Assembly: GCA_023382655.1 (NCBI GenBank)
Contig: JAHDWK010000005.1
Location: 124,001 to 188,000 of the forward strand
DNA from: Anaerolineae bacterium
GTDB lineage: Bacteria > Chloroflexota > Anaerolineae > Promineifilales > Promineifilaceae
DNA length: 64,000 nt
Direction of reading: 5' to 3'
In this document: positions 51,223-60,094 of the stretch, piece after piece
Layout: the number at the start of each line of letters is the position of its first letter
How positions within the stretch are numbered: position 1 is the stretch's first letter
Position numbers and translations under genes: made by a program
The notes under the pieces: model-generated
Databases searched by the model: none
The model's input: only the letters and a program-made list of their open reading frames with translations
What the model was told of the DNA's origin: nothing

Positions 51223-53076
51223 ATGGATGATCCCCTGATTGGGCAGCATTTAGGTAATTATCGGATTGATTCGGTGGTGGGGCGTGGCGGCATGGCCATT
51301 GTTTACCGCGCCTTCGATGAAAGTTTACATCGCCCGGTAGCGGTGAAGGTGATTGACGCTCGCTACCGCGACAATCCCGTGTATGCGCAGCGGTTCTTAC
51401 AGGAGGCGCGGGCGGTGGCTACCTGGCGGCACGAACATATCTTGCAGGTCTTTTATGCCGGGCAGCAGGATGATTGGTATTACTTTGCTATGGAGTATGT
51501 AGATGGCCCTGACCTGAGCAAAGTGATGAAGCAGTATGCCGACGCGGGCGAATTGATGCCCCATGACGATGTGCTAAAAATCGGCCGTGCCGTGGCCAGC
51601 GCGCTGGATTATGCCCACGGCCAGGGCATCATTCACCGGGATGTCAAGCCGTCGAATGTGATGGTTGCCAGAGACGGCCGTATTGCCCTGGCCGATTTTG
51701 GTCTGGCGCTCGATGCACGGCAGGGGTCGTTTGGCGGTACATTTGGCACACCCCATTACATCGCCCCGGAGCAGGCGCGCAACTCGGCCACGGCCGTGCC
51801 TCAGTCTGACCTGTATGCCCTGGGTATCATTTTGTACGAAATGCTCACCGGCGCGGTACCGTTTGATGACCCCTCGCCCACCAGTCTGGCGGTGCAGCAC
51901 CTGACGCAACCACCGCCGCCGCCCCGCCAGTTAAACCCCAACCTGAATGTGGCCACGGAAACGGCGCTGCTCAAAGCCTTGCAAAAACAGCCCGCTGACC
52001 GTTACCAGAGCGGCGCAGCGCTGATGGCGGCGTTGACCACTGCCCTGCAAGAACCCCTGGTCGCCGCTGAACCCGATGCCTTGCCTATGCTGCCCGGCGG
52101 CGTGGCTGTGCCTGCCGTGTCTCAGATGTCGGTGGCGGAGCGGGTGAGCCTGTACCTGCCACCACCCCCACCTGCGGCGCAGACCGGCGGGACACCCCCG
52201 TTACGGCCGTCCACTCGTCCCCCGCTCACGCCCAATCCACCGGTCGAGCCGCCACCATCCACCCGCTGGTCACCCATTCCGTTCAAGTGGCTGGTCATTG
52301 GTGGCGTGATTATGGCATTGCTGTTGGTGGCACGCGGTTTTGTGCTGCGAGGGGTGGACACGGCCGTCACCCCTGACCCCTCGCCGATAGTGGCCACTCA
52401 ACCCACCGATGTAGCTGCTCTACCGGCAGACACGGTCGCCACCGATACAGCCACTTCGACTGCGCTCAGTGCAGGCGTGCCTCCCACCGCCGCCACCTCG
52501 GCTGACACCACCGCCCCGTCTGAACCATTCCCCACGACGGCAGCGGTGGATACGGCCGTGCCTGCCGGCGACACCCCCATGCCGACGGCCGTGCCACCGA
52601 CCGAAACGCCTGTGCCAGCGGCTACAGAAGCGCCGACGACTGCGCCTGCGACCGCACCCACCGCCACCCCGTCCGGGCCGCGTCTGATGATGTTTTATGA
52701 CGGTACCAGTTTTTATTTGTACAACCCCAACGCCAATGGCGTTCGTGTCAGCCCGCTGGTGTTTGAGTCGCTGGACGAAAACGGCAACCTGAGCGGTTAC
52801 TGGTTTGAAGGGCGCAGTTGGGCGCAGTTTTACAGTTTTGTGGAGCCGTTTGGTTGTGCCCGGTTGGAAATGACCAAAGTGGCGGGCTGGTTACGGCCGT
52901 CGCAATGCCGCGAGTACAATTCCACCGTGACCCCGGAACAGGATGGTGATGTTGTCTTCTGGACGGCGCGGCCTGGCGTGGCCGCTTTCCGCGTGGTGTG
53001 GCAGGGGCAGGAAGTGGGCCGCTGCTCTGTCAATGGCTCTGCTGACGCCAACCAGTGCGAGGTCTACTTGCCATGA
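51223..53076 (+). CDS. Receptor Ser/Thr protein kinase (first of two)
   Basis: The 617-residue protein has a PknB-like kinase domain (about 12-275): P-loop GRGGMA at 20-25, Lys42, HRDVKPSN at 138-145, ADFGLA and the APE motif in YIAPEQA. A Pro-rich juxtamembrane region and one transmembrane helix near 355-376 follow, then a Thr/Ala-rich stalk and a C-terminal extracellular domain (from about 487) with four Cys and the pattern FYLYNPNA...FWTARPGVAAFRVVWQGQEV. The domain recurs in the second kinase. A stalk segment is encoded by the dispersed repeat at 52452. It probably autophosphorylates and signals on ligand binding. The next kinase starts within its stop codon. Confidence 0.85.
   Translation: MDDPLIGQHLGNYRIDSVVGRGGMAIVYRAFDESLHRPVAVKVIDARYRDNPVYAQRFLQEARAVATWRHEHILQVFYAGQQDDWYYFAMEYVDGPDLSKVMKQYADAGELMPHDDVLKIGRAVASALDYAHGQGIIHRDVKPSNVMVARDGRIALADFGLALDARQGSFGGTFGTPHYIAPEQARNSATAVPQSDLYALGIILYEMLTGAVPFDDPSPTSLAVQHLTQPPPPPRQLNPNLNVATETALLKALQKQPADRYQSGAALMAALTTALQEPLVAAEPDALPMLPGGVAVPAVSQMSVAERVSLYLPPPPPAAQTGGTPPLRPSTRPPLTPNPPVEPPPSTRWSPIPFKWLVIGGVIMALLLVARGFVLRGVDTAVTPDPSPIVATQPTDVAALPADTVATDTATSTALSAGVPPTAATSADTTAPSEPFPTTAAVDTAVPAGDTPMPTAVPPTETPVPAATEAPTTAPATAPTATPSGPRLMMFYDGTSFYLYNPNANGVRVSPLVFESLDENGNLSGYWFEGRSWAQFYSFVEPFGCARLEMTKVAGWLRPSQCREYNSTVTPEQDGDVVFWTARPGVAAFRVVWQGQEVGRCSVNGSADANQCEVYLP
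52452..52483. repeat. Dispersed repeat inside kinase stalk
   Basis: A copy of the CTTCGACTGCGCTCAGTGC repeat shared with 1127 and 57727, encoding TSTALSAGVP. Confidence 0.65.
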
Positions 53077-54782
53077 GCGATCCTCTCATTGGCGTGCAGC
53101 TTGACGAATATCGACTAGAAAACCTGTTGGGGCAGGGGGGCATGGCGCGGGTGTACCGGGCGTTGGACACAGGTTTACATCGCTATGCCGCCGTCAAGGT
53201 GATTGACACCCCCCATCAGCAAGACGAAGGGTACATTGCCCGTTTTGAACGAGAAGCGCGAGCCATTGCCGCTTTAGACCATCCCCATATTGTGACCGTT
53301 TATCGCTACGGCCGTGACCAAAACCTGCTCTACCTGGCGATGAAATACATCGAAGGGGCCGACCTGCATACCATCCTCACAGGTTATGAGCAAGATGGTC
53401 AATTGATGCCCTTTGCCGAGGTTGTCCGCCTGCTGCGTGAAATGGGGTCGGCGCTGGATTATGCCCACAGCCGGGGTGTCATTCACCGGGATGTGAAACC
53501 TTCCAATGTGATGGTGGACGGGCAGGGGCGCAGCTACATTACCGATTTTGGGCTGGCGCTACTGGCCGACGTGGGTACACGCGGCGAGATTTTGGGGTCG
53601 CCGCTGTACATTGCCCCAGAGCAGGCCGTTTCCTCGGCGGGAGCGGTGCCGCAGAGTGATCTGTATGCCCTGGGTGTCATTCTTTACCGCATGGTGACGG
53701 GGCAGTTGCCTTTTGCCCATGATGATTTGTTGGAATTGTTGATGCTGCACATGACGGCCGTGCCGCCCGCCCCCCGCACCATTCGCCCGGAAATCAGCCC
53801 GGCGTTGGAAGCGGTGATTTTGCGGGCGCTGGCCAAAGAACCGGCCGACCGTTTTCCCAGCGGGCAGGCTTTGGCCGATGCTGTGGAAAACGCCTTGAGA
53901 GAGCCTACGGCCGTGTCCCTGATGGCCGCCCCCACTTTGACGATTGTGGATCGGGTAGCACTGGATATGGAAACGCTGCCACCTATTCCGGCAGCGGTGA
54001 CGCCACCCATGCCCGCGTCGCCGCCCACCACCCCTTCACCACCGGCGCCTGGCTTTGTTTTGTCGTGGCGTGCTGTTGGTGGGGGATTGCTGCTGTTGGT
54101 GCTGGTGGTGGCGGCGATATTCCTGTTTCGTGGCCGGTCTGATGAAGGGGAGGTGGTGGTGAGTGAGACGGCCGTTGCTGTCGCTTCCGCCACGCTTAGT
54201 CCCGGTGTGCCCACTGCCGAGACAGTTGAAGTGGTGGACGTGTCATTGCCGGGGGAGACGGCCGTAGCAACAATCGCTCCGTCTCCCTTGCCGGCAACAC
54301 CATCTGCTATACCGCCTGAACCGGCAATGGAGACCGGAATTTACCTGCCCATGATTGCGGCCGCCTTGCCAGCTTCGCCGGTACCGACTGTGCCCACAGT
54401 TACGCTCATACCCACCTACACGCCAGAACCGGTGACGGTGGCCTATACGTTGGTTTTTGAGCGCAAGGACGATACGTTGTTCATAACGAACAGCGGGGCC
54501 GGCCCGTTTGCATTGGTGGGATTAGAAATTGGGCGGGAGAACGGCCGTCAGCGATTCAGCGATTGGTTACAAACCTTGTTACCGGCAGGCGCTTGCCTGC
54601 ATCTGAGCCAAAGAGCCAGAGATGCCACCGCTAACATTGAAGATACAGCCTGTGTCCAGTTAGTGGGTGAAGTGCTGCTGTATAATTGGCGGGAGGAATT
54701 CTCGGTCTGGTACAACGGCCAGGAAGTGCAAACATGTGATCTGGATGATGATCGCCGCTGTGTCGTCATCTGGCAGCCATAA
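53073..54782 (+). CDS. Receptor Ser/Thr protein kinase (second of two)
   Basis: The 569-residue protein has the same architecture as its neighbour: kinase domain with GQGGMA at 20-25, Lys42, HRDVKPSN near 138, TDFGLA, YIAPEQA; transmembrane helix near 331-353; a Pro/Ala/Thr stalk with the YLPMI motif; and an extracellular domain with four Cys and FALVGLEIGRENGRQRFSDW, ending FSVWYNGQEVQTCDLDDDRRC. The ATG at 53073 overlaps the previous stop (ATGA), so both are made together. The kinase halves are close relatives while the sensor halves have diverged, as expected for duplicates that changed ligand. Confidence 0.85.
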   Translation: MSDPLIGVQLDEYRLENLLGQGGMARVYRALDTGLHRYAAVKVIDTPHQQDEGYIARFEREARAIAALDHPHIVTVYRYGRDQNLLYLAMKYIEGADLHTILTGYEQDGQLMPFAEVVRLLREMGSALDYAHSRGVIHRDVKPSNVMVDGQGRSYITDFGLALLADVGTRGEILGSPLYIAPEQAVSSAGAVPQSDLYALGVILYRMVTGQLPFAHDDLLELLMLHMTAVPPAPRTIRPEISPALEAVILRALAKEPADRFPSGQALADAVENALREPTAVSLMAAPTLTIVDRVALDMETLPPIPAAVTPPMPASPPTTPSPPAPGFVLSWRAVGGGLLLLVLVVAAIFLFRGRSDEGEVVVSETAVAVASATLSPGVPTAETVEVVDVSLPGETAVATIAPSPLPATPSAIPPEPAMETGIYLPMIAAALPASPVPTVPTVTLIPTYTPEPVTVAYTLVFERKDDTLFITNSGAGPFALVGLEIGRENGRQRFSDWLQTLLPAGACLHLSQRARDATANIEDTACVQLVGEVLLYNWREEFSVWYNGQEVQTCDLDDDRRCVVIWQP

Positions 54783-54788
54783 AAACAA

Positions 54789-54821
54789 AGACCTGACAGG
54801 TCTTGGAGACTTGTCAGGTCT
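54789..54821. terminator. GACCTGACAGG palindrome at end of kinase operon
   Basis: AGACCTGACAGGTCTTGG AGACTTGTCAGGTCT forms a hairpin six bases after the second kinase stop. It belongs to the dispersed palindrome family and is well placed to end the two-gene transcript and to separate it from the convergent subtilase. Confidence 0.65.
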
Positions 54822-54871
54822 GTCAGGACGTCTGGTAAGTGGCGCGGCCACAACCAGAACGTATTGATGGT

Positions 54872-56473
54872 TTACGGCCGGTCTAGCCAGAAGGTATAGT
54901 TGCCGGAGCCGCTGTAAGAGTAGATGCGCCAGACATAATACCCGGCGCTGCCATTGTAGCTGATGTACTCTGTAGAGGAGGAGCTAATGGACTGGGCCAC
55001 TGTTACCCAACTGGAACCATTCCATCTCCAGAGATAGAGGTCGAAGTCGGCATTGGAGGGACCTTGCAGCCAACCCTGATGGTTGCCAGCAGCGCTGTAA
55101 TAATAGGTGCCATTAGGATGGTAATCGTAATCGCCTGTGCCGCTCAAGGAACCATTGTACTGTTCACAATTGGTGCAGGGGGCCGGGTTTGGTGGCGGTG
55201 TGGGTGTGGGGTTGGGCGGCGGGGTACCACCGGTGAGTGTGTAAAGGAGCAGATTGGGAGAGCCGCTACCAATGTTGGAGAGACGGCCGCTGGTGGCGTT
55301 ATTCACAATGGCATTACGCACTGTCGTGGGCGAAGCGCCGGGATTGGTTTGCAGATACAACACAGCGCCACCGGCAACATGGGGGGAAGCCATGGAAGTG
55401 CCGCTGATGGTGTTGGTGGCGGAATTGCTGGTGTGCCAGGCGCTGGTGATGTTGGAGCCGGGCGCAAACAAATCCAGACATGTGCCATAGTTGGAGAATG
55501 AAGAGCGAGCGTCACTGGAGGTGGTGGAACCAACGGTGACGGCGGCGGGTACCCGCGCTGGCGAGTAGTTGCAGGCGTTGGCATTACTGTTACCGGCGGC
55601 GACGGCATAGGTTACGCCGTCATTGATGGAGTTGTTCACGGCCGTGTCCAATGCCGATGAAGCGCCACCGCCCAGGCTCATATTCGCCACAGCCGGATTG
55701 TTGCCGGTATGATGAGACGTGACCCAATTGACGCCGGCAATAACCCCAGAATTTGAACCTGAACCACTGCAATTGAGTACACGCACCGCGTACAATGTTA
55801 CCTGCTTGGCGACGCCATGCGTTGATCCGCCAACCGTACCGGCGACATGGGTGCCATGACCGTTACAGTCATTTGACCCATTACCGTCGTTGATGGCGGT
55901 GTAACCATGCAGGGCACGGCCGCCGAATTGATTGTGCGTTTGGCGGATGCCCGTGTCAATGATATAAGCCGTCACCCCGGCGCCGGTCTGGTTGTAGACG
56001 TAGGTGGTGTTCAACGGCAGGTCCCGCTGGTCAATCCGATCCAATCCCCAGGTGGCATTGGTTTGTGTATCGTCAATGGAAACGATCTGGTCTGCTTCAA
56101 TGAAGGCAATGTTGGGGTCTTCTTGAATGGCTTTGAGCGCTTCGTCAGACATTGTCGCGGCGAAACCTTCTAAAGCAGCGTCATACGTAAACTGGATCTT
56201 TCCACCCATGCTCTCAACTGTGCTGGCAATGGATGCTTCCGTCAATTCATTTGTTCCCTTATTGAATACCACAATGTATTGGCCGGGAATAGCCGTTGGG
56301 CTATCCTGATGCAGTACAGGTTGCGGTTCAGCTACTGTATCACTGCCTAACACCGGACGGCTGTCTTTGGCGATGCCTGTGCCTGTGTTGGGTTGGCCTA
56401 ACACGGGCACGGTCATGGCGACGAGCAAAAGCAGTACCAGGAACAAAACAAACTTATAGGATCTGCGGTTCAT
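54872..56473 (-). CDS. Secreted subtilisin-like serine protease (proteinase K type)
   Basis: The 533-residue pre-pro-enzyme has a signal peptide (residues 1-26), an I9 inhibitor propeptide (about 62-135, with YIVVF and the closing FIEADQIV), and an S8 catalytic domain with Asp173 in IIDTGIR, His206 in NGHGTHVAG, oxyanion Asn295 in AAGNS and Ser360 in [14 protein letters not shown] Pro-rich linker leads to a C-terminal bacterial pre-peptidase (PPC-like) beta domain with four Cys. GGAGAGG before the ATG supports the start. It is an extracellular scavenging protease, complete and probably active. Confidence 0.92.
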   Translation of the reverse strand: MNRRSYKFVLFLVLLLLVAMTVPVLGQPNTGTGIAKDSRPVLGSDTVAEPQPVLHQDSPTAIPGQYIVVFNKGTNELTEASIASTVESMGGKIQFTYDAALEGFAATMSDEALKAIQEDPNIAFIEADQIVSIDDTQTNATWGLDRIDQRDLPLNTTYVYNQTGAGVTAYIIDTGIRQTHNQFGGRALHGYTAINDGNGSNDCNGHGTHVAGTVGGSTHGVAKQVTLYAVRVLNCSGSGSNSGVIAGVNWVTSHHTGNNPAVANMSLGGGASSALDTAVNNSINDGVTYAVAAGNSNANACNYSPARVPAAVTVGSTTSSDARSSFSNYGTCLDLFAPGSNITSAWHTSNSATNTISGTSMASPHVAGGAVLYLQTNPGASPTTVRNAIVNNATSGRLSNIGSGSPNLLLYTLTGGTPPPNPTPTPPPNPAPCTNCEQYNGSLSGTGDYDYHPNGTYYYSAAGNHQGWLQGPSNADFDLYLWRWNGSSWVTVAQSISSSSTEYISYNGSAGYYVWRIYSYSGSGNYTFWLDRP

Positions 56474-57002
56474 TTATCCTCTCCTTAGATAAGGTAACAA
56501 CGAGCGCCAGCCCATTGTCTACAAAATGAATGCCCAGGCGCTGAAATGGTTTCCTTTTCTCCTTTCAACCCCAGGGCCATTGTTACTCCTGTAAATTAGT
56601 TGGGGGTAATTCTGGGAAAATCAGACAAAGTGGAGAAGGGATGGTCTGGGTTGCCAGAGCAGTATCCCTGGTCGGTCAATGGGTCCCCTTCCACGCTGAT
56701 CAGGTGATTGTTGTTAGCAAAAAACGCGCCCCCTACTGTGGCTACAGTAGGGGGCGCGTTCACAGGCAAAAAACCAGATAAAGGAGCATGCCGGTGTAAT
56801 TTGTTGTTGAATTTGCTGAGATTAAGTTGTCGTTCACTTCCTGTAATTGTGTCCCCTGCTCCGCCCGATGAGAGAAGGGCAGATTGATAAGGTCTAGGAA
56901 ACAATATCAGTAAACAGAATAGTAAAAGTTTTCAGCAAAACAAGACCAGCCGGGTGGCAGTGCGGTGACAGAAAGGAAAAAATTGCGCTGCGGGCAAAGG
57001 TC
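56474..57002. other. Intergenic region, no gene recognised
   Basis: This 529-bp stretch between two minus-strand genes contains a strong terminator (56723-56760) for the expansin gene. A small open frame at 56596-56904 (minus) has no start signal and no recognisable product and overlaps the terminator, so it is not called. The 240 bp nearest the subtilase gene show GGAGAGG as ribosome-binding site but no clear promoter. Confidence 0.6.
56723..56760 (-). terminator. Rho-independent terminator of the expansin gene
   Basis: A perfect 17-bp GC-rich stem (arms 56723-56739 and 56744-56760) with a 4-nt loop. Read on the minus strand the stem is followed by TTTTTT (plus-strand AAAAAA at 56719-56724), the classical intrinsic terminator, downstream of the gene at 57003-57788. 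Confidence 0.85.
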
Positions 57003-57788
57003 TTACCGGCCATCAAATGGTGGGGGAAATTGGGCGCTGCCGGGTATGCTGCCATTTTCTATGTGGGGAATGTTGCTGTCGGTGAGGGTGTGGCTGAAGC
57101 TGTCGGTGACGCGGAAGGTGTATGGCCCTGGCCCCATGCCTTTGGCTTCTACAAAATAATTCCATTCCTGGCGGGGCGCTTCTATCCATTGGCTGCCGTT
57201 CCAATATTCGAATTTAGTGATGGGATTGCGGTGGTTGCGTATTTGCACGGCCGTCCACCATTGATTACTGCCATCCTTGAAGTGGTACACAATCGGGCCG
57301 TCTACGGGATAGCTGACCAGTTGCCAGGTGATGGGCACGCGACCCTGTGGTAAATTGGCAATCTGGGCGAATGCTTGTGGACTCATGTCTACGTCGCCCT
57401 GGGGACATTCCGGGCAGCGGTCTACAATCCGCACGATGACGCTGCCTTGTGGCCCCGTCACCTGCACGTAGGCGCCACAGAGGGCGGCGTTGTTGTAATC
57501 GGTGTGGTTCATGGCGGCGACCATCAGGTTGCCCGGCGAGGCGGGGAAGCCGCAGTTGCCGGTGCCGTCGGCGTCGTAGTACGTGCCTTCGCCGCTGTGG
57601 ACGGAGCCAAAGGGGATGGGCACGTTGGCCGGGCTGAGGACAATTGGCAGGTAGGCGCGAGGTGGTAAACCGGCCGGTTGGGCCGCCGTGAGACGTAAGG
57701 TAATAAGGAGGAGGAAGAGGGTCACGGCCACTGCGACTCCGCTCAGTGCAGGCGTGCCGCCGCCGATGAGGAAATAGGTTCTTTTCAT
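57003..57788 (-). CDS. Expansin (EXLX1/YoaJ-like)
   Basis: The 261-residue protein has an N-terminal signal/transmembrane segment, the RAYLPIVLS motif, and an expansin D1 domain with HSGEGTYYDADGTGNCGF, ALCGAYVQV, and RIVDRCPECPQGDVDMSPQAFAQIA (catalytic-region Asp and four Cys), then a D2 (CBM63-like) domain with NQWWTAVQIRNHRNPI. Expansins loosen cellulose or peptidoglycan without hydrolysis. The ATG at 57786-57788 is chosen; a longer upstream frame reads non-family sequence. A TATACT box lies 6 bases before the ATG. The signal segment is encoded partly by the dispersed repeat at 57727. Confidence 0.88.
   Translation of the reverse strand: MKRTYFLIGGGTPALSGVAVAVTLFLLLITLRLTAAQPAGLPPRAYLPIVLSPANVPIPFGSVHSGEGTYYDADGTGNCGFPASPGNLMVAAMNHTDYNNAALCGAYVQVTGPQGSVIVRIVDRCPECPQGDVDMSPQAFAQIANLPQGRVPITWQLVSYPVDGPIVYHFKDGSNQWWTAVQIRNHRNPITKFEYWNGSQWIEAPRQEWNYFVEAKGMGPGPYTFRVTDSFSHTLTDSNIPHIENGSIPGSAQFPPPFDGR
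57727..57757. repeat. Dispersed repeat inside expansin signal region
   Basis: A copy of the CTGCGACTCCGCTCAGTGCAGG element shared with 1127 and 52452, here read on the opposite coding strand as GTPALSGVAVAV. Confidence 0.65.
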
Positions 57789-58023
57789 GCCGGGAGTATA
57801 TCGAAGCGACGATGGGCACACCACCGCTGTGGGCAGTGTGCCCTGAGGTGAAAACGGCCGTGTGCAACCGTTACATGGTCTATTTGTGGGAAGCGTTGGT
57901 ATGAAAAGGGTATGTTGGAAGATAAACACATTGAGGCGGTGGTCATGGCCGTGACCACGCAATGTTGGGCTGGCACGGTCTGGAAGGCCGGCCACAGCAA
58001 GGTGGAACGCCATGCTTTTCAAG

Positions 58024-58578
58024 TTAGCTACCTTTTTCGCTGACAGGTAATTTCTGGATTTCATTCATCAATAGCAGGCTGAAAACAATCTCGACCACTA
58101 TCATAAAGCCGGCAACGATATAAGGAGGAAAATTAATTCCCACAATCAGAGCGGCAATTGGAATGACTACCGATAAAACCATGTAACTTGTGGATTTATA
58201 AAGCCAACCATAAGGTAACAGATGTGCCCCAAATATCATCGCTAATACCATTACCATTTGTTCTGGAACCGCATTGAATATCCACATTGCAATCAGGAGA
58301 TACAACATTTGATTCACTGAAAACAAGACGCCCAGGTTGGTCAATGGATTATCTTTGTTTGTAAAATCTACTCTGATTAATTTTGAAATCATGAATGCTA
58401 GTGGTACAAGGGGGGCTGTGAAACAAAATGTAAGCAGGTTCTTTGTCAAAATAGGCAGCTCAGTCAAATGAACCACCAGTACGGCACTCCAAATAATGAC
58501 TGACGCCAAAATAAAGTGTAATCCCTTTTTTTGCTTGATAGCACTATCGAGTCGCATTTCATCCAGATTCAAGTTCAT
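58024..58578 (-). CDS. Cassette gene: DUF7010-like membrane protein
   Basis: The 184-residue protein has about six hydrophobic helices in the second to last three quarters and a short charged N-terminus with LRLDSAIKQKKGLHFILASVIIW, which I recall from DUF7010-type proteins of firmicutes (uncertain). AGGAG eight bases before the ATG is a clear ribosome-binding site, unlike many genes here. Base composition is lower in GC than the neighbours and no ACGGCCGT palindrome is present, so it looks acquired. It lies downstream of the Imm5-like gene in the proposed cassette array. Confidence 0.55.
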   Translation of the reverse strand: MNLNLDEMRLDSAIKQKKGLHFILASVIIWSAVLVVHLTELPILTKNLLTFCFTAPLVPLAFMISKLIRVDFTNKDNPLTNLGVLFSVNQMLYLLIAMWIFNAVPEQMVMVLAMIFGAHLLPYGWLYKSTSYMVLSVVIPIAALIVGINFPPYIVAGFMIVVEIVFSLLLMNEIQKLPVSEKGS

Positions 58579-58613
58579 ATCTGTACTCCTGTTGCATGAT
58601 TAAACATATAAAC

Positions 58614-58700
58614 TTGTCTTGCCACAATCCTGTGCAAGACAAACGCCCAACACCAGGTTCAGTGGCAATTTGCGTAGCAAATGGTCTGCCTGAAACTTAA
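58614..58700 (-). other. Possible second attC-like recombination site
   Basis: Read on the minus strand, an arm TTCAGGCA pairs with TGCCACTGAA (two extra unpaired bases) around an inner ATTTGC-TAC-GCAAAT hairpin, and GTTGGGC (58645-58651), which fits the R' consensus GTTRRRY, follows. The R'' box at the other end is degenerate. A separate perfect 9-bp hairpin (58614-58622/58634-58642) lies just downstream. This candidate is weaker than the site at 59325. Confidence 0.4.
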
Positions 58701-59257
58701 TGTAAGCCGTTTTCCGGCATGGCCCGACTGCGGATACCCGCATCCAGATCATATAAGATTTTGTCCAGCCGATTTTTTCCTGCTTGACGAGCGGGCATCT
58801 GTAGCAAGACTTCGCGCACTTCAGAGGTAACGTGTTCGATTGCCCAGCGAACCTCGCCATCCCCGATGTTTGGATCGCCGGCGTGATTGAGCTCAAGCGC
58901 CAGTGCGGCATAGGCCGCCGGACCGAGAATGTGCTTTGTTTGGTGCACATCCGCCAATGGATGTGTGTAAGCGCTCGCCGCTGCCAGGCCGGCGGCGCGA
59001 GCGGCGGCGGCGGCAGCGGGATCGTCTGCCTCACGGGCAGCGGCATATGCCGACAAAGCAAGGGAACGCAACTGAGCGGTTCGCTTTCCCCCACCAGCAA
59101 ACACCCGAATGCCCTCAATTGCGGCACGAGGCCGGGAGTCTGCATCAGCATGAGTCTCATAGACCGGCAGCACCCTCTCCGCGCAGTCCGCAGCCCAACT
59201 CCCCACGGCCCTGAGTGACTCCAGGCTTAGCGAAAAATACCTGGACTCACGCGCCAT
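58697..59257 (-). CDS. Cassette gene: putative immunity protein (Imm5-like)
   Basis: The 186-residue protein is an Ala-rich helical protein with WAADCAERVLPVYE near residue 22, RPRAAIEGIRVFAGG, AAAREADDPAAAAAARAAGLAAASAY and VHQTKHILGPAAYAALALEL, which matches the repetitive Ala-rich pattern of the putative immunity proteins (Imm-5-like) found mostly in Actinobacteria. No cognate toxin is adjacent. GGAGG supports initiation at the second ATG (59257). ACGGCCGT is absent from the gene. Within a cassette array it would count as a defence or stabilisation cassette. Confidence 0.6.
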   Translation of the reverse strand: MARESRYFSLSLESLRAVGSWAADCAERVLPVYETHADADSRPRAAIEGIRVFAGGGKRTAQLRSLALSAYAAAREADDPAAAAAARAAGLAAASAYTHPLADVHQTKHILGPAAYAALALELNHAGDPNIGDGEVRWAIEHVTSEVREVLLQMPARQAGKNRLDKILYDLDAGIRSRAMPENGLH

Positions 59258-59324
59258 CATTCACCTCCATGAATTTTTCACAATCATGTGATGCCATAAA
59301 AGGTTCTCTGTTTACAAGAAAAGC

Positions 59325-59390
59325 GCCTAACGAAATGAGGATTCATGCGGCGCGGAGTCTGCAGAGCCGCCGCATAATCCTGAGTTGAAC
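59325..59390 (-). other. Integron attC recombination site
   Basis: Read on the minus strand the 66-bp site begins with R'' GTTCAAC (RYYYAAC) and ends with R' GTTAGGC (GTTRRRY), both perfect. Between them L'' AGGATTATGCGGCG pairs with L' CGCCGCATGAATCCT except for one extra-helical G, the polarity signal of attC sites. The terminal loop is about 18 nt. Length, box sequences and extra-helical base all match known attC sites, so this is the best evidence that the flanking genes are integron cassettes. No integrase gene is in the window. Confidence 0.65.
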
Positions 59391-59480
59391 TAAGCGGGAT
59401 CGGGCGGGAACCCTACAACCTGGAATATAAGCCCTGTGTCTGCACGATAGCCGCTAACTCAATTCCTTATCACAGGAATC

Positions 59481-59510
59481 ATTGTAGCAATCCAGCGCGG
59501 AGCAGGTCAA
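59481..59510 (-). promoter_or_regulatory. Sigma-70 promoter inside the cassette array
   Basis: On the minus strand TTGACC (59510-59505), 18-bp spacer, TACAAT (59486-59481). Seven bases later a GTG begins a four-codon frame, then comes the attC site and the Imm5-like gene, which it could drive. A promoter carried in a cassette without a gene is unusual but known. Confidence 0.5.
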
Positions 59511-59633
59511 TCATCCTCGGCATTTACTTACCCTCACTTGTAGCCGCAATAACCACCCAAACCAGCCGGGAAGGCGTTTGAATGTCCAGGTGGGTTTGGG
59601 GGTGGAGATGGGAGAGGGAGATGAGGGGGAGGG

Positions 59634-59690
59634 TACGGCCGTGAATCTTCACTATCTACCAAAAGCCTAACGCCACACACTGTGTTGGGA
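59634..59690. repeat. 57-bp direct repeat, copy 1
   Basis: It begins TACGGCCGTGAATCTTCAC and ends in TTGGGA, matching the copy at 60095-60150 at most positions. In each case it lies 14-18 bp beyond the stop of a minus-strand gene. Confidence 0.8.
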
Positions 59691-59707
59691 ATTAACTGGA
59701 GTAACCA

Positions 59708-59935
59708 TCAGGCGATATTGTCTGATGATATGGAATTACGCCAGAGAAACAGACCAAAACACAAAAGCAGTATATTGATAATAATCCACGTTACTCTTCC
59801 GGCATCTGTGGTGACAATGGTGCTAATAAACCGAAGTTCAACATTATCAAAAAACAAACTTAAAATTCCACCGATTGCCAATGTTACACCGACTGCAAAC
59901 AAAATCTGTCCAACCGTTCGCTGTGTTTTCTTCAT
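59708..59935 (-). CDS. Cassette gene: small two-helix membrane protein
   Basis: The 75-residue protein has two transmembrane helices (GQILFAVGVTLAIGGILSLFF and VTWIIINILLLCFGLFLW) with a short charged N-terminus. AGAAGGAG ten bases before the ATG is a good ribosome-binding site. No family recognised; small two-helix proteins of this kind are frequent in integron cassettes and in stress responses. It is AT-richer than average and lacks ACGGCCGT. It is followed by the 57-bp direct repeat. Confidence 0.6.
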   Translation of the reverse strand: MKKTQRTVGQILFAVGVTLAIGGILSLFFDNVELRFISTIVTTDAGRVTWIIINILLLCFGLFLWRNSISSDNIA

Positions 59936-60094
59936 ACTGGTAAGCTCCTTCTGAGCCGACTAACAGTGAGCGTTAGCGGCGGCTGGAGAGAATAAGGCTC
60001 GAATACGGGAAATTGCTGAAGCCACTCCCTGCTCTGGCCGCTGTTGCACCACGCCAGCGTCGCTTGGGAATGGCGTGAAATGGTTAAGAGAGAG

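Larger units (their letters stand above)
59261..59707. other. Intergenic region of the cassette array
   Basis: The 447-bp gap holds an attC site (59325-59390), a promoter (59481-59510, minus strand) and a 57-bp direct repeat (59634-59690). I see no protein gene; the longest minus-strand frames are under 20 codons. Confidence 0.6.

Noticed and set aside
56596..56904. 102-codon open frame between subtilase and expansin
   Set aside because: No start signal, no recognisable product, and it overlaps the intrinsic terminator of the expansin gene.
57789..58064. N-terminal extension of the expansin gene
   Set aside because: It has no signal peptide or family similarity and would put the true signal segment in the middle of the protein; TATACT lies 6 bases before the ATG at 57788.
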